The notes under the pieces: model-generated
The model's database searches: none
Told to the model about the DNA's origin: nothing
What the model saw: only the letters and a program-made list of their open reading frames with translations
NCBI RefSeq assembly: GCF_000426565.1
Contig: NZ_AUFP01000006.1
Location: forward strand, 124,001-188,000
Length of the DNA: 64,000 nt
Reading direction: 5' to 3'
DNA from: Segatella albensis DSM 11370 = JCM 12258
GTDB lineage: Bacteria; Bacteroidota; Bacteroidia; Bacteroidales; Bacteroidaceae
Shown here: piece by piece, positions 26,652 to 35,034 of the stretch
Layout: each line of letters opens with the position of its first letter
How positions within the stretch are numbered: the stretch's first letter is position 1
Position numbers and translations under genes: made by a program

Positions 26652-27649
26652 TATGGTACTCTTCTAAACCAAGTTATTCTCAATAAGATTTCCATCAAGA
26701 GACAGATTGCAGCCAACATGGCAAAAGGCTGATAAGCCTCATATCTCTTAGCGAAATGCTGAACATTCATCTTCGTCTTCTCGAGTTTATCTATATCTTT
26801 ATAAATCTGCTTCAATTCCGAATTGTTGGTAGCACGATAGAAATTACCGTCTGTCGTATTGGCAATATCGCGAAGTGTCTTTGTATCAATCTCTACCGGC
26901 ATGTTGACATACTGTGTCGTACCACCCACATTCATCGGATAAGGTGCCACCTTATTGGTACCGACAGCAATGGTATATACACGGATGCCCAAGCTCTTGG
27001 CAATCTGTGCTGCCGTCATCGGTGAGATGTCACCCATATTATTCGAGCCATCCGTCAACAGGATGACGACCTTACTCTTGGTCTTGCTATCCTTGAGTCG
27101 CGTCACCGCATTGGCAAGTCCCATACCCACAGCGGTACCATCAGAGATCAAGCCACGAGCGGCAATATCCGTACGGGTATCTTTCAGCAGAGCCAACAAC
27201 GAAGCATGATCCGTTGTCATCGGGCATTGAGTAAAGGCCTCACCGGCAAATATCGTCAAACCGATATTATCATTAGGTCTACCGGAGATAAATTCAGAAG
27301 CTACATCCTTGGCAGCTTCAATACGATTAGGTTTCAAGTCGGCCGCAAGCATACTCGTAGAGACATCCATAGCCAGCATGATGTCGATACCCTCTACCGA
27401 CTTGTTGCCCCAAGCATAATGTGTTTGAGGACGAGCCATCACGATAACAATCAATATGAAAGTAATGCATCGAAGCAGCATAGGCAGATGAATCAACCTC
27501 ATCCTCCATGTCTTCGGTGCGTATTCATAAGCATGGGTATCACTCATGCGAATGGTAGGCTCATTTTTCTTTCTGTACAAGAAATACCACAACACGTATG
27601 GTATCAGCAACAGAAGTAATAAAAAATATCCTTTACTTACAAATTCCAT
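26651..27649 (-). CDS. batA: BatA: membrane protein with von Willebrand A domain
   Basis: 332 residues with the same layout as BatB. There are two helices near the N-terminus, a VWA domain with DVSTS, SDGTAVGMGLANAV and LLTDGSNNMG, and a C-terminal helix. The metal site is intact. Together with the upstream MoxR ATPase and DUF58 protein it forms the MoxR-VWA system typical of this operon type, thought to act as a chaperone for membrane or periplasmic targets. Confidence 0.95.
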   Translation of the reverse strand: MEFVSKGYFLLLLLLIPYVLWYFLYRKKNEPTIRMSDTHAYEYAPKTWRMRLIHLPMLLRCITFILIVIVMARPQTHYAWGNKSVEGIDIMLAMDVSTSMLAADLKPNRIEAAKDVASEFISGRPNDNIGLTIFAGEAFTQCPMTTDHASLLALLKDTRTDIAARGLISDGTAVGMGLANAVTRLKDSKTKSKVVILLTDGSNNMGDISPMTAAQIAKSLGIRVYTIAVGTNKVAPYPMNVGGTTQYVNMPVEIDTKTLRDIANTTDGNFYRATNNSELKQIYKDIDKLEKTKMNVQHFAKRYEAYQPFAMLAAICLLMEILLRITWFRRVP

Positions 27650-27672
27650 ATTCCATATACTTTATCACCCAA

Positions 27673-28782
27673 CTAACACATCAATAGGTATAGTTGATAA
27701 ATGATATACCCCATAAGAGCCACAGTTCCCGCTGTCAGGATAGAAATCAAAGTTTTCAGAACCTTTCTGTTCTGTCGGGTTTGCATATCCGTCTCCGATA
27801 ATGTCGGAGCCACCTTTTCTTCTTTTTCCACCTCGTCAGTCTTTGTTTCATCAATAAACTTCACGGCATTCACAAGGTTGGCGTCATTCTCGTTGATCAA
27901 GGTCTCATACTTAGCGAATTTCACCAGGTCGGCGGTCTGGAAGAGTTCCTTCAGTTCGTCGATCATCTTCTGGTCACCCGTATTTCTCAAGCGTTCGATA
28001 ATCTCTGAACTTGTCATCTCCATAGCGTTGAAACCAAATCTGTTCACGATATATTCTCGGAGGGTATCCGTAAGACTTGTGTAATACTCCTTCAGTCCCT
28101 CCTGATTATCAGTATGCTTGTTTACCTTTATCGCCTCGATAGCATTCAAAGCCTTGTCATGAGCAGGAATACGCTTCACGACACGCAACTTCACGATAAT
28201 AGGTTTGTTCTGACGAAGACGAATCACGAAATAAACCAGCAACAGGATCAGAATCAAGGTAAGCATACTGTACCAGAAGATACTGCTCCACTCACTCCAT
28301 AAGAAAGGATTGTCCTGCACATCATTATGCACCCAAAGTGAATCCGTGGCATCGTTACCGATATAGAATCTCTCTGCGTGAGCAGTATCCACCGGTACTG
28401 ATATCACCTTCAGGGCCAGCACATTACCATGATATGACTTACCTGACACTTTTACCGGTAAAGCAGGAATGGCATACACCTTTTCATCAAATGACGTCAG
28501 CGTATATGTTCTCTCCACCTGTACCATACCATTGTCGAGTTTCACTGTATCAGCATCGTTCTGTCCCAGGACCTCCACTCCCGGAACAAGCATTTGCTTA
28601 TTCTTATAATAAGGTAACGAGGCACGCTGTCCATCCTTCATAGATACTTTCAGATGAAGACGTGTCTGCTCACCGATCAAAATCTGCAGAGAGTCTATGC
28701 TCTGTTCCACTGTCACCTGAGCATTCACCGAAAGGGATGCCACACACAGCAAACAAGACAATATGTATTTTATCGTTTTCAA
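27673..28782 (-). CDS. Bat-operon membrane protein of unknown function (BatD-like ends)
   Basis: 369 residues. A signal peptide (KTIKYILSCLLCVASLSVNAQ) leads into a BatD-like periplasmic beta-sandwich (about 25-135). A membrane helix lies at about 170-188. A helical cytoplasmic region follows (about 200-300, with EGLKEYYTSLTDTLREYIVNRFG and MTSSEIIERL), and a final membrane helix ends the protein. The only usable start is TTG at 28782: no ATG or GTG gives the signal peptide in frame. The gene begins 2 bp after the DUF58 gene. It is a regular member of Bacteroidetes bat operons but carries no established name. Confidence 0.8.
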   Translation of the reverse strand: MKTIKYILSCLLCVASLSVNAQVTVEQSIDSLQILIGEQTRLHLKVSMKDGQRASLPYYKNKQMLVPGVEVLGQNDADTVKLDNGMVQVERTYTLTSFDEKVYAIPALPVKVSGKSYHGNVLALKVISVPVDTAHAERFYIGNDATDSLWVHNDVQDNPFLWSEWSSIFWYSMLTLILILLLVYFVIRLRQNKPIIVKLRVVKRIPAHDKALNAIEAIKVNKHTDNQEGLKEYYTSLTDTLREYIVNRFGFNAMEMTSSEIIERLRNTGDQKMIDELKELFQTADLVKFAKYETLINENDANLVNAVKFIDETKTDEVEKEEKVAPTLSETDMQTRQNRKVLKTLISILTAGTVALMGYIIYQLYLLMC

Positions 28783-28784
28783 TT

Positions 28785-29654
28785 TTAGCTTCTTTTCTTA
28801 AACAACAGCATCAAAGCCTTTGTAAAATCCTGGTTTGTAGCAATGCTCGTCCAGTCTACCTTACTCTTGGCAAATATTGTTTTCAACTTATCCTGGCGAT
28901 TCATCCAGTATCGGGTATGCGCAGTACGCAGTTTTCTCGAACTCGTGTCGATATACATCTCGTGTCCCGTTTCCGCATCCCTCACCTTCATCAGTCCGAT
29001 GTCAGGCAAAGTCTTCGCACGCTCATCATATACTTGGATAGCGACCATATCGTGGCGCTGGTTAGCCATCTTGAATTCTTTTTCGAAATCCTGATTATCA
29101 TAGAAGTCGCTGATCACAAACGAGGTACAATGGCGTTTCTGCACACGGGTGAGATATTCCACGGCAGCCCTGATATCAGTTTTCTTGCTTTCCGGTTTAA
29201 AGTCTAGCATCTCGCGAATGATATAGAGGATATGTTTTCTACCCTTCTTTGGTGGGATATACTTTTCGATCTTGTCGCTGAAGAATATCACACCGATCTT
29301 ATCATTATTCTGAATGGCACTAAAAGCCAATGTTGCCGCGATCTCCGTAGCCATATCCCGTTTGGTCTCTACACAGGTACCGAAATCCAGCGAACCACTC
29401 ACATCCACCAGCAGCATCACCGTCAGTTCACGTTCTTCCTCGAACACCTTGACATAAGGTTTATGGAAACGAGCCGTCACATTCCAGTCGATATCACGGA
29501 CATCATCACCATACTGATATTCTCGAACTTCAGAGAAGGCCATACCACGTCCCTTGAAGGCAGAGTGATACTGTCCTGCGAAGATATTCTGGCTCAGTCC
29601 ACGGGCCTTGATCTCTATCTTCCTGACTTTCTTTAATATCTCTTGTGTATCCAT
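28785..29654 (-). CDS. DUF58 (VWA-like) protein of the MoxR/Bat system
   Basis: 289 residues, soluble. It contains the DUF58 hallmark GDDVRDIDWNVTARF followed by a VWA-like fold starting VMLLVDVSGSLDFG, so a metal-site DxSxS is kept. The N-terminal helix region has LSQNIFAGQYHSAFKGRGMAF. DUF58 proteins are nearly always encoded after a MoxR ATPase and are thought to be its partner. The gene overlaps moxR by one base. Confidence 0.95.
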   Translation of the reverse strand: MDTQEILKKVRKIEIKARGLSQNIFAGQYHSAFKGRGMAFSEVREYQYGDDVRDIDWNVTARFHKPYVKVFEEERELTVMLLVDVSGSLDFGTCVETKRDMATEIAATLAFSAIQNNDKIGVIFFSDKIEKYIPPKKGRKHILYIIREMLDFKPESKKTDIRAAVEYLTRVQKRHCTSFVISDFYDNQDFEKEFKMANQRHDMVAIQVYDERAKTLPDIGLMKVRDAETGHEMYIDTSSRKLRTAHTRYWMNRQDKLKTIFAKSKVDWTSIATNQDFTKALMLLFKKRS

Positions 29655-30649
29655 TAAGGCACCTCAACCTTATTGATAATCTGACTTACGATTTCTTCTG
29701 AAGTAATGTTACTTGCCTCTGCCTCGTAGCTCAGTCCGATACGATGGCGCATCACGTCGTGTACCACGGCACGCACATCCTCAGGTACCACATATCCTCT
29801 ATGCTTGATAAAGGCATAAGCACGTGCGGCCTTTGCCAACGCGATACTTGCACGAGGGCTACCACCGAAGGTCATCATCTCCTTGAGATTGCTCAAGCCA
29901 TAACGTTCCGGATAACGACTGGCGAAGATGATATTAGCAATATACTGTTCGATCTTCTCATCGATATATACCTCGTTCACAACCTTGCGAGCCTCGATGA
30001 TTTCCTCCTTGCTTACCACAGGAGTTACCACAGGCATCTGTCCGGCCAAGTTCTCACGGATGATGAGTTTCTCCTCCTCCAAAGTCGGATAGTCGATTAC
30101 CACCTTCAGCATGAAACGATCCACCTGAGCTTCAGGCAACTGATAAGTACCCTCCTGCTCTATTGGGTTCTGGGTAGCCATCACCAAGAATGGGTTAGGC
30201 AACTTGAAAGTATGTTCACCGATTGTCACCTGATGCTCTTGCATTGCCTCGAGCAAAGCACTCTGCACCTTTGCCGGAGCACGGTTGATCTCATCAGCCA
30301 ACACGAAGTTAGCAAAGACAGGACCCTTCTTCACCTGGAAGGTCTCGTCCTTCTGAGAATATATCTGAGTACCCACAACATCAGCAGGCAACAAGTCTGG
30401 AGTAAACTGAATACGACTATAATCACTATCAATCAATTGAGCAAGTGTTTTTATAGCCAAGGTTTTTGCCAATCCCGGTACACCTTCAAGCAGGATATGA
30501 CCATCACTCAGCAAACCTATCAACAAAGAATCGATAAGATGCTTCTGACCGACAATAACCTTATTCATGCCAAGAGTCAGATTCGTGACGAACTGGCTTT
30601 GTTGTTCTATCCGAATATTAAGTTCACGGATGTCTATAGCTTCTGCCAT
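29654..30649 (-). CDS. MoxR-family AAA+ ATPase
   Basis: 331 residues. Walker A is GVPGLAKT (56-63), the altered form characteristic of MoxR proteins. Walker B and following sequence read LADEINRAPAKVQSALLEAMQE, and sensor regions are NPIEQEGTYQLPEAQ and GGSPRAS. It is a cytoplasmic ATPase predicted to remodel or activate partners, here most likely the VWA proteins encoded downstream. It is the first gene of the cluster that runs through batA-E to nadE, with a -7 promoter element at 30689-30696. Confidence 0.97.
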   Translation of the reverse strand: MAEAIDIRELNIRIEQQSQFVTNLTLGMNKVIVGQKHLIDSLLIGLLSDGHILLEGVPGLAKTLAIKTLAQLIDSDYSRIQFTPDLLPADVVGTQIYSQKDETFQVKKGPVFANFVLADEINRAPAKVQSALLEAMQEHQVTIGEHTFKLPNPFLVMATQNPIEQEGTYQLPEAQVDRFMLKVVIDYPTLEEEKLIIRENLAGQMPVVTPVVSKEEIIEARKVVNEVYIDEKIEQYIANIIFASRYPERYGLSNLKEMMTFGGSPRASIALAKAARAYAFIKHRGYVVPEDVRAVVHDVMRHRIGLSYEAEASNITSEEIVSQIINKVEVP

Positions 30650-30688
30650 ATTTCTACGTTATTTAGTTCTAAATCTTAAATTCAAGCG

Positions 30689-30696
30689 CAAAAATA
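30689..30696 (-). promoter_or_regulatory. Predicted -7 element of the moxR-bat cluster
   Basis: Minus strand TATTTTTG, an exact TAnnTTTG match, 40 bp before the moxR ATG. A -33 TTTG at ideal distance is not evident. It is the only clear promoter before the 12 closely spaced genes from moxR to nadE. Confidence 0.6.
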
Positions 30697-30786
30697 CAGA
30701 AAAAGACAAATATAAGCGAATTGGAGTGTCTAAATAATATTAAAAAACTTACTCAAATTCTATAATTTAAGAAACTTTTGTGGTTA

Positions 30787-31998
30787 TTACCGGTTTTTAT
30801 TACGCATATACCAAGAATGTATAATAAAATTGTAGAGTAGTAACACAAAAAGACAAACTGATATTCCGATCAGATAATGCTCGTTGATGATGGTTCTCAT
30901 GGCATTTCCTGTCAGTTGTGAAACGTTCTTCGGCCACATCACAATACCGACGAACAATCCGAGGTTCATACCCAATTCCCATCCTAGGAAATGTGTACTC
31001 TGCGAGGTTCCACGCTGGCAATGTCCCGCCAATTTGATAAAGAATAACAGGAAGCGACTTCCGATGATGCCTACGCCGAATCCTATAAACACTGGAGCGA
31101 TAGAACGAACTATTGGCATATCTCGTGTGACGAGCAACAGCAGCGCGACCATAATCATGATCAGACCGGTTATCGTCTCACTCTTCAGGTTGGCATCTGC
31201 GAATACATATTTCTCTGCCAGTAACGCGATCAAAAATCCGAACATCATCATACCGAAGAATCGATCTGCCATCGGCAAGGCAAAGAGGATTCCGACAACT
31301 GCGGCCACTAAGACGAGAATGAAGAAAAGTGGCATTCCTCTTAGCAGGAAGAATCTATCAAGAGAGAATCTCTTCAAGTCATCATCAGGGGCCTTAAACG
31401 GGAATGATACGGCTTCCACGAGGATGATAGCTCCCAGGATACATATTCCCGACGCGACAAGCGTATAACCGAATCCCCAGAATTGGGAGATTGGCAGACT
31501 AGCCACAGGTCCGATGGCTAAAGCGAACCTTCCGAACCATGACATCACATGATTAGCCTCGGTACGTTGGAAGCTCTCACATTTATCGATGATCAACGTT
31601 CCACAGAGTATCATCTTGGCAAGACCGTAGAAAGCGCCCATCATCAACCTGTCAACGATCAATACGAAGACATCCAGTTGCGAATGGGAATAAACCTCCA
31701 AATAATACATCAAAGCCACCGTGATGGCCATGAAAAGCATAGCACGGATGCACACCCTATTTCTACGATATTTCTGTACATACCAATTGATGAGAGGTCC
31801 AAAGAGGAATACACCAATGCCGAACACACCCATTGCTGTGGCCGTAATCAACGGATCATAGCCCAGTTTCATCATATGAGGCGGTATCATAGGAATGAGC
31901 ATATACGCACTCATAGACAGGAGCATATTAGCAAACGCCAGCATCCAGAAATCCTTATGCCATAGCGTTACATGGATTGGTGTATTTTGAGTATCCAC
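30787..31998 (-). CDS. Major facilitator superfamily transporter
   Basis: 403 residues with about 12 hydrophobic segments. The start is GTG at 31998, which leaves a normal 18-residue cytoplasmic lead (DTQNTPIHVTLWHKDFWML) before helix 1. The loop between helices 2 and 3 carries basic residues (YVQKYRRNRVCIRA) as in MFS motif A. Helix 1 has the pattern NMLLSMSAYMLIPMIPPHM, seen in Bacteroidetes sugar or drug exporters of this superfamily. It follows panB by 4 bp, so both are likely on one transcript, although no functional link to pantothenate is evident. Substrate unknown. Confidence 0.88.
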   Translation of the reverse strand: MDTQNTPIHVTLWHKDFWMLAFANMLLSMSAYMLIPMIPPHMMKLGYDPLITATAMGVFGIGVFLFGPLINWYVQKYRRNRVCIRAMLFMAITVALMYYLEVYSHSQLDVFVLIVDRLMMGAFYGLAKMILCGTLIIDKCESFQRTEANHVMSWFGRFALAIGPVASLPISQFWGFGYTLVASGICILGAIILVEAVSFPFKAPDDDLKRFSLDRFFLLRGMPLFFILVLVAAVVGILFALPMADRFFGMMMFGFLIALLAEKYVFADANLKSETITGLIMIMVALLLLVTRDMPIVRSIAPVFIGFGVGIIGSRFLLFFIKLAGHCQRGTSQSTHFLGWELGMNLGLFVGIVMWPKNVSQLTGNAMRTIINEHYLIGISVCLFVLLLYNFIIHSWYMRNKNR

Positions 31999-32002
31999 GA
32001 TT

Positions 32003-32821
32003 TTAATAACTTTCTTCGTCGCTCGGGAATGTAGATTCCTTTACAGTCTTTATATATTCTTGAACTCCATTATTCATCACCTCGGCCACTTGAGCGAAAT
32101 GGCGCAAGAACTTCGGTTTGAAGCCCTGGGTCATACCCAAAGCATCTGCATATACCAATATCTGACCATCTGTGTCATGACCGGCACCGATACCGATAGT
32201 AGCGGCTTTCACGCTCTTTGTCACCTCAGCAGCCAGCGCTGCAGGCACTTTCTCCAGTGTGATACCGAAGCATCCCACCTCGTCTAATATCTTAGCATCC
32301 TTGAGGAGTTTCTGAGCCTCTGCCTCCTGCTTAGCTCTAAGGCCATATCCACCGAATTTATGAACGCTCTGAGGGGTCAATCCGAGGTGTCCCATCACAG
32401 GGATACCGGCATCGATAATACCCTTTACGGTATCAGCGATTTCCTCACCACCTTCCATCTTTACCGCATCAGCACCACTCTCCTTGATGATACGGATCGC
32501 GTTGCGAATGCCCTCCTCGCGGCTCACCTGATAGCTACCGAAAGGCATATCACAGATGACGAGACAATGCTTGCAAGCCTTAGCGACGGCCTTTGCATGA
32601 TAAATCATCTGATCTACGGTAATAGGAATTGTATTCTCGTTACCTGCCATCACGTTAGAGGCAGAGTCGCCAATCAAAATACCATCAATACCAGCCTGAT
32701 CGATGATGCCGGCTGTAGTAAAATCGTAGGCTGTAAGCATTGTTATCTTTTCGCCTGCATTTTTCATTTCCACGAAAGTCTTCGCAGTAATTTTCTTCTT
32801 GTCAGTAGATAAATATCCCAT
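32003..32821 (-). CDS. panB: 3-methyl-2-oxobutanoate hydroxymethyltransferase
   Basis: 272 residues. It transfers a hydroxymethyl group from 5,10-methylenetetrahydrofolate to 2-oxoisovalerate, giving ketopantoate in pantothenate and coenzyme A synthesis. Family stretches are ITMLTAYDFTTAGIIDQAG, LIGDSASNVMAGNENTIPI, DMPFGSYQVSREEGI, VMGHLGLTPQSVHKFGGY, and IGIGAGHDTDGQILVYADAL. Length is normal for the family. Its own promoter overlaps the end of the upstream HAD gene. Confidence 0.97.
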   Translation of the reverse strand: MGYLSTDKKKITAKTFVEMKNAGEKITMLTAYDFTTAGIIDQAGIDGILIGDSASNVMAGNENTIPITVDQMIYHAKAVAKACKHCLVICDMPFGSYQVSREEGIRNAIRIIKESGADAVKMEGGEEIADTVKGIIDAGIPVMGHLGLTPQSVHKFGGYGLRAKQEAEAQKLLKDAKILDEVGCFGITLEKVPAALAAEVTKSVKAATIGIGAGHDTDGQILVYADALGMTQGFKPKFLRHFAQVAEVMNNGVQEYIKTVKESTFPSDEESY

Positions 32822-32843
32822 TGCTTATTTCTAAAATTGGCGG

Positions 32844-32875
32844 CAAAGTTAAACATTTTTTTGCATATCGCCAAA
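32844..32875 (-). promoter_or_regulatory. Predicted panB promoter inside the 3' end of the HAD gene
   Basis: Minus strand TTTG (32875-32872), 20 bp, TAACTTTG (32851-32844). Both elements and the spacing fit the consensus. The -7 element covers the HAD stop codon, so the leader before panB is only about 20 nt. Confidence 0.75.
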
Positions 32876-33508
32876 CAAAGCTTTGATTTTTGCTATATTC
32901 ATGTCCTTATAGTCAGCGATCACCACATCCGAGTATGGTGCGATAGCCTCAGCATCATTCGTTGTAGCCAGTCCGATCACGAGTTCTCCGGCAGCCCGTA
33001 CGGCTTTCAAACCGTTGAAACTATCTTCAAAGCCCACACATTCTTCCGGTCTTGCGCCGAATTTTCCGGCACCAATCAGATAACATTCCGGATCCGGTTT
33101 ACTCTTTGAGAAATCCTCGCTTGTGAGTATATAGTCGAAGAGTTTCTTGAAGTCTGGATGCTGTCGATATACGGCTTCCATCTTCGGTCGGTTACTACTT
33201 GTCACCACAGCCGTGCCGATACCATTATCCTTTAGTTCACGGAGCAATTTCTGCAGACCATCGATATATTCGAAAGACATATTGCCCTCAAAAGCATTCA
33301 GTCTGTCCGTAATTTCATCACGGTATTTTGCCAATTCTCCATCAAAGTACTTATCATAGATTTGTACCAGGGTCTGTCCCTTGATTTTATATTCCAGACC
33401 GGGAAGTTCCGGATGAAATTCCTTACAGATACCACCCCAGAATATCGTATACTGAGGTTCCGTGTCGAATACTACCCCATCAAGATCAAATAACGCTGCT
33501 TTTAACAT
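32849..33508 (-). CDS. HAD-superfamily phosphatase (beta-phosphoglucomutase-like)
   Basis: 219 residues. Motif I is FDLDGVVFDTEP with the nucleophile Asp8 and acid Asp10. Motif II is VVTSSNR, with Lys contributed from the SKPDPECYL region (motif III). Motif IV lies in VGFEDSFNGLKA. A helical cap occupies about 15-85. This pattern is that of the subfamily acting on small sugar phosphates. The real substrate cannot be told from sequence. It has its own promoter at 33536-33565. Confidence 0.9.
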   Translation of the reverse strand: MLKAALFDLDGVVFDTEPQYTIFWGGICKEFHPELPGLEYKIKGQTLVQIYDKYFDGELAKYRDEITDRLNAFEGNMSFEYIDGLQKLLRELKDNGIGTAVVTSSNRPKMEAVYRQHPDFKKLFDYILTSEDFSKSKPDPECYLIGAGKFGARPEECVGFEDSFNGLKAVRAAGELVIGLATTNDAEAIAPYSDVVIADYKDMNIAKIKALFGDMQKNV

Positions 33509-33535
33509 TTTTCTCTATTTTGTTTGTTCCATTTA

Positions 33536-33565
33536 CAAAGGTACGAAATAATGCTGACATACAAA
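33536..33565 (-). promoter_or_regulatory. Predicted promoter of the HAD phosphatase gene
   Basis: Minus strand TACCTTTG at 33536-33543, an exact -7 match, with TTTG 18 bp upstream (33565-33562). It lies about 28 bp before the ATG. Confidence 0.65.
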
Positions 33566-33581
33566 AGTTTTTTAAGAAAAA

Positions 33582-33623
33582 TGCGTCTGTGCATATACGC
33601 TGCACAGACGCACGATATCTTTG
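33582..33623 (+). promoter_or_regulatory. Inverted-repeat operator joined to a -7 element, upstream of the 111-aa gene
   Basis: A perfect 12-bp inverted repeat (33582-33593 with 33601-33612, 7-nt loop) contains CTGTGCA-N7-TGCACAG. Nine bases after TGCACA comes TATCTTTG (33616-33623), an exact -7 element, then N4 and GTGAAA. The same motif with identical distances occurs at 35751-35797. The repeat occupies the -33 region, so it is probably an operator; it could also fold as a hairpin in DNA. Factor unknown. Confidence 0.65.
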
Positions 33624-33670
33624 CAGCGTGAAATCAAAACAACAAGTATAACAATTAAACGAATATCATT

Positions 33671-34006
33671 ATGTGTATGCCATTAGAACCAAAAAGAGCT
33701 TCGAGACGCTCTAACAAGAAATCAGGAACCAAGACAATGATTACCAAGGAGAAGGTGGAAGATATTCTCTACATGGGAAATTTCTCATGTGATTATAAAA
33801 CTGATGATGAGGAGGATTACCACCCTTATGACGGATGTACCAGCAATCTGTATATGGTTGTAGAAGATGACACCACTACCGTTGAGGTTGCCGGACGTAA
33901 AAGTCCTCTGTACAAGGAAGGTTATCAGACGATTATCATGGATGCTCCTTTCTTCCCTGCTACGTTCTTATTACGTACGGAGGTGGATCATAGCGAGGAG
34001 GAATGA
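33671..34006 (+). CDS. Orphan 111-residue protein of unknown function
   Basis: The first 22 residues are basic (PKRASRRSNKKSGTK); an alternative start at Met23 (MITKEKVEDILYMG) would remove them. The rest is acidic with a beta-rich look: CDYKTDDEEDYHPYDG, NLYMVVEDDTTTVEVAG, then a hydrophobic FFPATFLLRTEV and a final SEEE. No signal peptide or membrane helix. I recognise no family. It is the only plus-strand gene in this neighbourhood and is preceded by the operator-promoter at 33582-33623 shared with the 41-aa gene at 35815. A roughly 400-bp repeat element follows it. Confidence 0.75.
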   Translation: MCMPLEPKRASRRSNKKSGTKTMITKEKVEDILYMGNFSCDYKTDDEEDYHPYDGCTSNLYMVVEDDTTTVEVAGRKSPLYKEGYQTIIMDAPFFPATFLLRTEVDHSEEE

Positions 34007-34046
34007 GTGACTATCCCTTTTTACAAATTTTAAACATTCTCGCGAA

Positions 34047-34441
34047 ACTGTTAAAAGAAAAATGTTCGTCTTTTTGCTCCATCTAGGAAATATCGGAACC
34101 CATAAGGGCCTCAACAGCACAAAAGATACTCCGCAAAAAGGTGATTTTCTGAACGAAGTTAACTTCATCAGCTTACGAAGTTAACTTCGTCGATCGACGC
34201 GAATAGGTTTGTAGCCTTACGCTGTTAACTGAATAAGTCTACAAATCAGGTATATTTCGATAATAAAATTACCGAAGAAATGACAACTCATTGATAATCA
34301 ACAAGTTGTAATTTGCTCATATTTTTAATATTCATAATCACCCCGTCTTCCATTTTGAATTTGCGAATTATGAGCATTTTTGTAAGTTGAGAATTAAGGA
34401 ATAATAAGATTTATTAAACTTCGCAGGATTCAAGTTGCGGA
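34047..34441 (+). repeat. Dispersed intergenic element, copy B (about 395 bp)
   Basis: Diverged homologue of 4994-5395 in the same orientation. The hairpin here is a 14-bp perfect inverted repeat (34153-34166 with 34177-34190); its right arm belongs to a 16-bp palindrome ACGAAGTTAACTTCGT at 34175-34190. It is followed by the block ACGCGAATAGGTTTG then TAGCCTTACG, identical to copy A. AATTTGCGAATTATGAGCA and TTAAACTTCGCAGGATTCAA near the right end also match. As with copy A, the right end points at the 3' end of a minus-strand gene, here the GNAT gene whose stop codon is at 34449. It fills nearly the whole gap between the 111-aa gene and the GNAT gene. Confidence 0.75.
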
Positions 34442-34448
34442 CACCCCT

Positions 34449-35024
34449 TTATTGGGAATGAAAGAGTAGAAAATGTTTCATAGGGTGCCCGCCCCAACGA
34501 TTATCATTGACATAACGGAATCCTACAGAAGCATATAGAGCCTCGCCGGCAGGATTGCCTTTATCTACGAGTAGTCCGACACATGGTAGTTGCATTCTGT
34601 CAGCTTTCTCCTTGGTAGCCATCAGAAGGCGCCGGGCAATGCCTTGGCGCCGATATTCCGGCGACACGGCCAAAGAGTCGAGATAGAGTTCACCGGCTTG
34701 CGTTTCGTCATCCATACCAGAATGATCTTTCCCGATATATTTTTGAGCAGACAGGATGAAAGCTCGGCGCAATTCATGAAGTATGGCACCGTCGTAACTG
34801 ACAGCAACGCCTACGACCTTATCACCATCCATTGCTACGATGGTATTCTTATAGCTATATTGAGAATCCTCGCGTTCCACCAAGTCTATCATCATCTTCC
34901 GAAAATCGTCCAAGCCATGCCCCACTCCACAGAAATGCAGACAACATTCGTCTGTCATTGCCATCATAATCAATGAAGCAATTGCCGACGCTTGCCCTTT
35001 GCTAGCTTTTCTTATCTCAGTCAT
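34449..35024 (-). CDS. GNAT-family N-acetyltransferase
   Basis: 191 residues. The acetyl-CoA-binding motif is LAVSPEYRRQGIARRLL (about 130-147), and the C-terminal strand GLLVDKGNPAGEALYASVGFRYV is typical of the fold. GNAT enzymes move an acetyl group from acetyl-CoA to an amine of a small molecule or protein; the acceptor here is unknown. The gene begins 10 bp after the flavoprotein gene, so the two probably share a transcript. Confidence 0.9.
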   Translation of the reverse strand: MTEIRKASKGQASAIASLIMMAMTDECCLHFCGVGHGLDDFRKMMIDLVEREDSQYSYKNTIVAMDGDKVVGVAVSYDGAILHELRRAFILSAQKYIGKDHSGMDDETQAGELYLDSLAVSPEYRRQGIARRLLMATKEKADRMQLPCVGLLVDKGNPAGEALYASVGFRYVNDNRWGGHPMKHFLLFHSQ

Positions 35025-35034
35025 TTATCAGACA

